From positions 43,052 to 107,051 of the forward strand of contig NZ_QASO01000129.1 in the NCBI RefSeq assembly GCF_003052605.1: 64,000 nucleotides of DNA. The letters are read 5' to 3'. This DNA is from Ectopseudomonas oleovorans (GTDB lineage Bacteria; Pseudomonadota; Gammaproteobacteria; Pseudomonadales; Pseudomonadaceae). The position numbers and the translations under genes are program-made. Shown piece by piece: positions 62,278 to 64,000 of the stretch. The notes under the pieces are model-generated. The model did not search any database and was not told the DNA's origin. It saw only the letters and a program-made list of their open reading frames with translations. Numbering within the stretch: position 1 is the stretch's first letter; each line of letters begins with the position of its first letter.

Positions 62278-63417
62278 ATGTTCGACTACGAAACCCTGAA
62301 ACTCGTCTGGTGGGTGCTGATCGGCGTGCTGCTGATCGGTTTCGCTCTCACCGATGGCTTCGACATGGGCGCCATGGCGCTGATGCCTTTCGTCGGCAAG
62401 ACCGACAACGAGCGCCGCGTCGCCATCAACACCATCGCCCCGCACTGGGACGGCAACCAGGTGTGGTTCATCACCGCTGGCGGCGCGCTGTTCGCCGCCT
62501 GGCCGATGGTCTACGCGGTGGCCTTCTCCGGGCTGTACTGGGCCATGTTACTGGTGCTGTTCGCCCTTTTCTGCCGCCCGGTGGGCTTCGACTACCGCAG
62601 CAAACTGGAAAACACCCGCTGGCGCAGCGCCTGGGACTGGGCCCTGTTCGTTGGCGGCGCGGTACCGGCGCTGGTTTTCGGCGTGGCCTTCGGCAACCTG
62701 TTCCTCGGCCTGCCGTTCCAGCTCGATGACATGATGCGCTCGAGCTACCACGGCTCCTTCTTCGCCCTGCTCAACCCCTTCGCCCTGCTCTGCGGCGTGG
62801 TCAGCCTGAGCATGCTCTGCGCCCACGGCGGCGCCTGGCTGATGATGCGCACCGAAGGTGACCTGGCCGCACGCTCGCGCACGGCCACTTACCTCAGTGC
62901 GCTGGTATTCCTGATCGGTTTCCTGCTGGCCGGCAGTTGGCTGGCACTGGGTATCAAGGGCATGAGTCTGGCGGGTGCGTTCGATGCTGGCGCGGCACTG
63001 AACCCGCTGCACAAGCAGGTGCTCGCCGACAATGCCGGCTGGCTCGGCAATTACAGTCGCTACCCACTGACAATGGGCGCCCCCGTGCTTGGTGTGGTCG
63101 GCGCACTGCTGGCGATTCTCGCCAGCACCTGGCGTCTCGCCGGCCTGACCTTCATCGGCAGTAGCCTGATGATCGTCGGCACCATCTGCACCGCCGGCTT
63201 CGCCCTATTCCCCTTCGTCTTCCCGTCGAGCCTTGATGCGGCCTCCAGCCTGACGGTGTGGGACGCGGTATCGAGCCAAAAGACCCTCGGCATCATGTTC
63301 GTGGTCGCCTGCATCTTCGTACCGATCATCCTCATCTACACCCTCTGGGGCTACGTGAAGATGTGGGGCAAGCTCAACGACCGCAGCATCGAAGCCAACC
63401 CCCACAGCCTGTATTGA
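62278..63417 (+). CDS. cydB: Cytochrome bd (CIO-type) subunit II
   Basis: 379 aa from ATG 62278, GAGGA upstream. MFDYETLKLVWWVLIGVLLI, FALTDGFDMGAMALMPFVGK, NTIAPHWDGNQVWFITAGGA. Eight spans. Structural partner of CydA. Confidence 0.95.
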   Translation: MFDYETLKLVWWVLIGVLLIGFALTDGFDMGAMALMPFVGKTDNERRVAINTIAPHWDGNQVWFITAGGALFAAWPMVYAVAFSGLYWAMLLVLFALFCRPVGFDYRSKLENTRWRSAWDWALFVGGAVPALVFGVAFGNLFLGLPFQLDDMMRSSYHGSFFALLNPFALLCGVVSLSMLCAHGGAWLMMRTEGDLAARSRTATYLSALVFLIGFLLAGSWLALGIKGMSLAGAFDAGAALNPLHKQVLADNAGWLGNYSRYPLTMGAPVLGVVGALLAILASTWRLAGLTFIGSSLMIVGTICTAGFALFPFVFPSSLDAASSLTVWDAVSSQKTLGIMFVVACIFVPIILIYTLWGYVKMWGKLNDRSIEANPHSLY

Positions 63418-63428
63418 GGAGAAACGCG

Positions 63429-63542
63429 ATGTGGTACTTCACCTGGATTCTTGGCGTGCTGCTGGCCTGCAGCTTCGGCATCATCAACGCACTATGGCTG
63501 GAAACCACGCAGGATCTCGATAGCAATGGCGAACATGAGTGA
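63429..63542 (+). CDS. cydX: Cytochrome bd small subunit CydX
   Basis: 37 aa: MWYFTWILGVLLACSFGIIN then ALWLETTQD. GAGGAG precedes. Single span stabilising the haem site, as in E. coli CydX. Overlaps ybgE by eight bases. Confidence 0.93.
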   Translation: MWYFTWILGVLLACSFGIINALWLETTQDLDSNGEHE

Positions 63543-63825
63543 TATCGCCCTGAGCGAGCGTACGCCCTTGCGCGCGCTCTCCTGGCTGCTGGCTACACCG
63601 CTGGCGCTGCTGCTGTTGATCCACCCCGGCGCCATGCTCGACAGCCAGGGCCGCTACAGCCATTCGTTACTGATGCTGGTGATGTGGGGCGTATCCAACG
63701 CCTTCATCCACGGCGTCGGCTTCGCCCCGCGCCACTGGCTGTGGCGCGCCATATTCTCACCCTGGTTGGGCTGGGGATTGTGCGGGCTGGGCTATACCCT
63801 GCTGTATCTGGCACGAACGGCCTGA
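63535..63825 (+). CDS. ybgE: Cyd operon YbgE-family protein
   Basis: 96 aa. Three hydrophobic spans (SWLLATPLALLLLIHPGAML, LLMLVMWGVSNAFIHGVGF, PWLGWGLCGLGYTLLYL). YbgE follows cydABX widely; role undefined. An ATG at 63526 is an alternative. Last gene of the operon. Confidence 0.82.
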   Translation: MSDIALSERTPLRALSWLLATPLALLLLIHPGAMLDSQGRYSHSLLMLVMWGVSNAFIHGVGFAPRHWLWRAIFSPWLGWGLCGLGYTLLYLARTA

Positions 63826-63839
63826 ACGCAAACGACAGA

Positions 63840-64000
63840 ATCGGGTAGGAGGCGGGGTCACCCCCGCCGTCCTCCCACACCACCGTACGTACGGCTCCGT
63901 ATACGGCGGTTCCTGCCTACTGACAAACAGCATCAGTGAGCTTGGTTCCGTTGATGTGTCGCCTGCGGTAGCTAAGCGCCCAGACCGGCCCTCGGAGTTT
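63840..64000 (-). mobile_element. Group II intron, 3' end (continues beyond window)
   Basis: On the minus strand: end of the intron-encoded protein, then domain V (GAGCCGTACGTACGGT with GTGTGGGAGG) and domain VI hairpin (GGCGGGGGTGACCCCGCC), ending CCTACCCGAT at 63840. The 3' splice site lies 15 bases past the ybgE stop. Intron insertion after a gene end is typical of this class. Orientation opposes the cyd operon. Confidence 0.82.
63917..64000 (-). CDS. ltrA: Group II intron-encoded protein, C-terminal fragment
   Basis: 27 codons: KLRGPVWALSYRRRHINGTK then LTDAVCQ and stop TAG. Fits the end of LtrA-type reverse transcriptase/maturase. The rest lies right of the window. Distinct from the decayed copy at 43 kb. 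Confidence 0.65.
   Translation of the reverse strand, partial: KLRGPVWALSYRRRHINGTKLTDAVCQ

Overview
The window is GC-rich Proteobacterial DNA that I read as a Pseudomonas chromosome. The gene content and local gene order match several P. aeruginosa loci that I know: cyaB with the Agt/PlcP pair, AraC and csaA; plpD, a FimV-like gene, a MarR gene, a GGDEF gene and recQ; dnaX, ybaB, recR and an acyl-CoA dehydrogenase; queF, an ABC-2 pair and fadE; and cytochrome bd (CIO). These blocks are joined in an order unlike PAO1, which would fit the P. mendocina/oleovorans lineage, but the species is inference.

1-18.5 kb is the early, lysogeny and integration half of a lambdoid siphophage-type prophage. 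Its head and tail genes lie beyond the left edge. The minus strand carries cro, cII, an antirepressor, a C4-like antisense RNA, a replication O/P pair, nucleotide and recombination genes (dGTP-diphosphohydrolase-like, an internal tyrosine recombinase, RusA), a late-regulator-position gene, holin, a tail-like protein and the start of the small terminase subunit. The plus strand carries the CI/S24 repressor followed by a co-directional three-ORF moron. A second CI-controlled promoter comes next, with a boxA/boxB nut-like leader, then about 15 small accessory genes ending in excisionase and integrase.

18.5-35.2 kb is core sequence marked by mobile-element scars. A 263-bp MITE has replaced the front of an HD-domain gene, and an IS5-type remnant with matching ends lies at 35.1 kb. 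In between are CyaB adenylate cyclase, a PhoB-box-controlled lipid-remodelling operon (PlcP phospholipase and Agt glycosyltransferase), an AraC regulator, CsaA, an EamA exporter, a SelW-like protein, PlpD, a FimV-like protein, MarR, a diguanylate cyclase and RecQ.

35.2-45.8 kb holds an AraC regulator, an acyl-CoA dehydrogenase, a secreted HExxH protein, recR, ybaB, dnaX, two small paralogous proteins and the 4.5S RNA. Then come a decayed group II intron next to a decayed transposase, a HAD-like protein lacking its nucleophile, a DUF4404 protein and queF. 46-56.2 kb holds an RND efflux pair, an ABC-2 exporter, a transglutaminase-like protein, FadE and a small conserved protein.

56.2-63.8 kb is the most coherent system. 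A CsoR/CstR-family repressor with an atypical cysteine pair is encoded behind a haem-binding DUF3365 protein. Identical-geometry operators (ATAC-N8-GTAY) lie upstream of its own operon, of a persulfide dioxygenase/SulP/rhodanese operon and of the cytochrome bd operon cydP-cydA-cydB-cydX-ybgE. I infer one reactive-sulfur (sulfide/persulfide) regulon linking sulfur oxidation to a sulfide-tolerant terminal oxidase. The window ends in the 3' part of a second group II intron on the minus strand.
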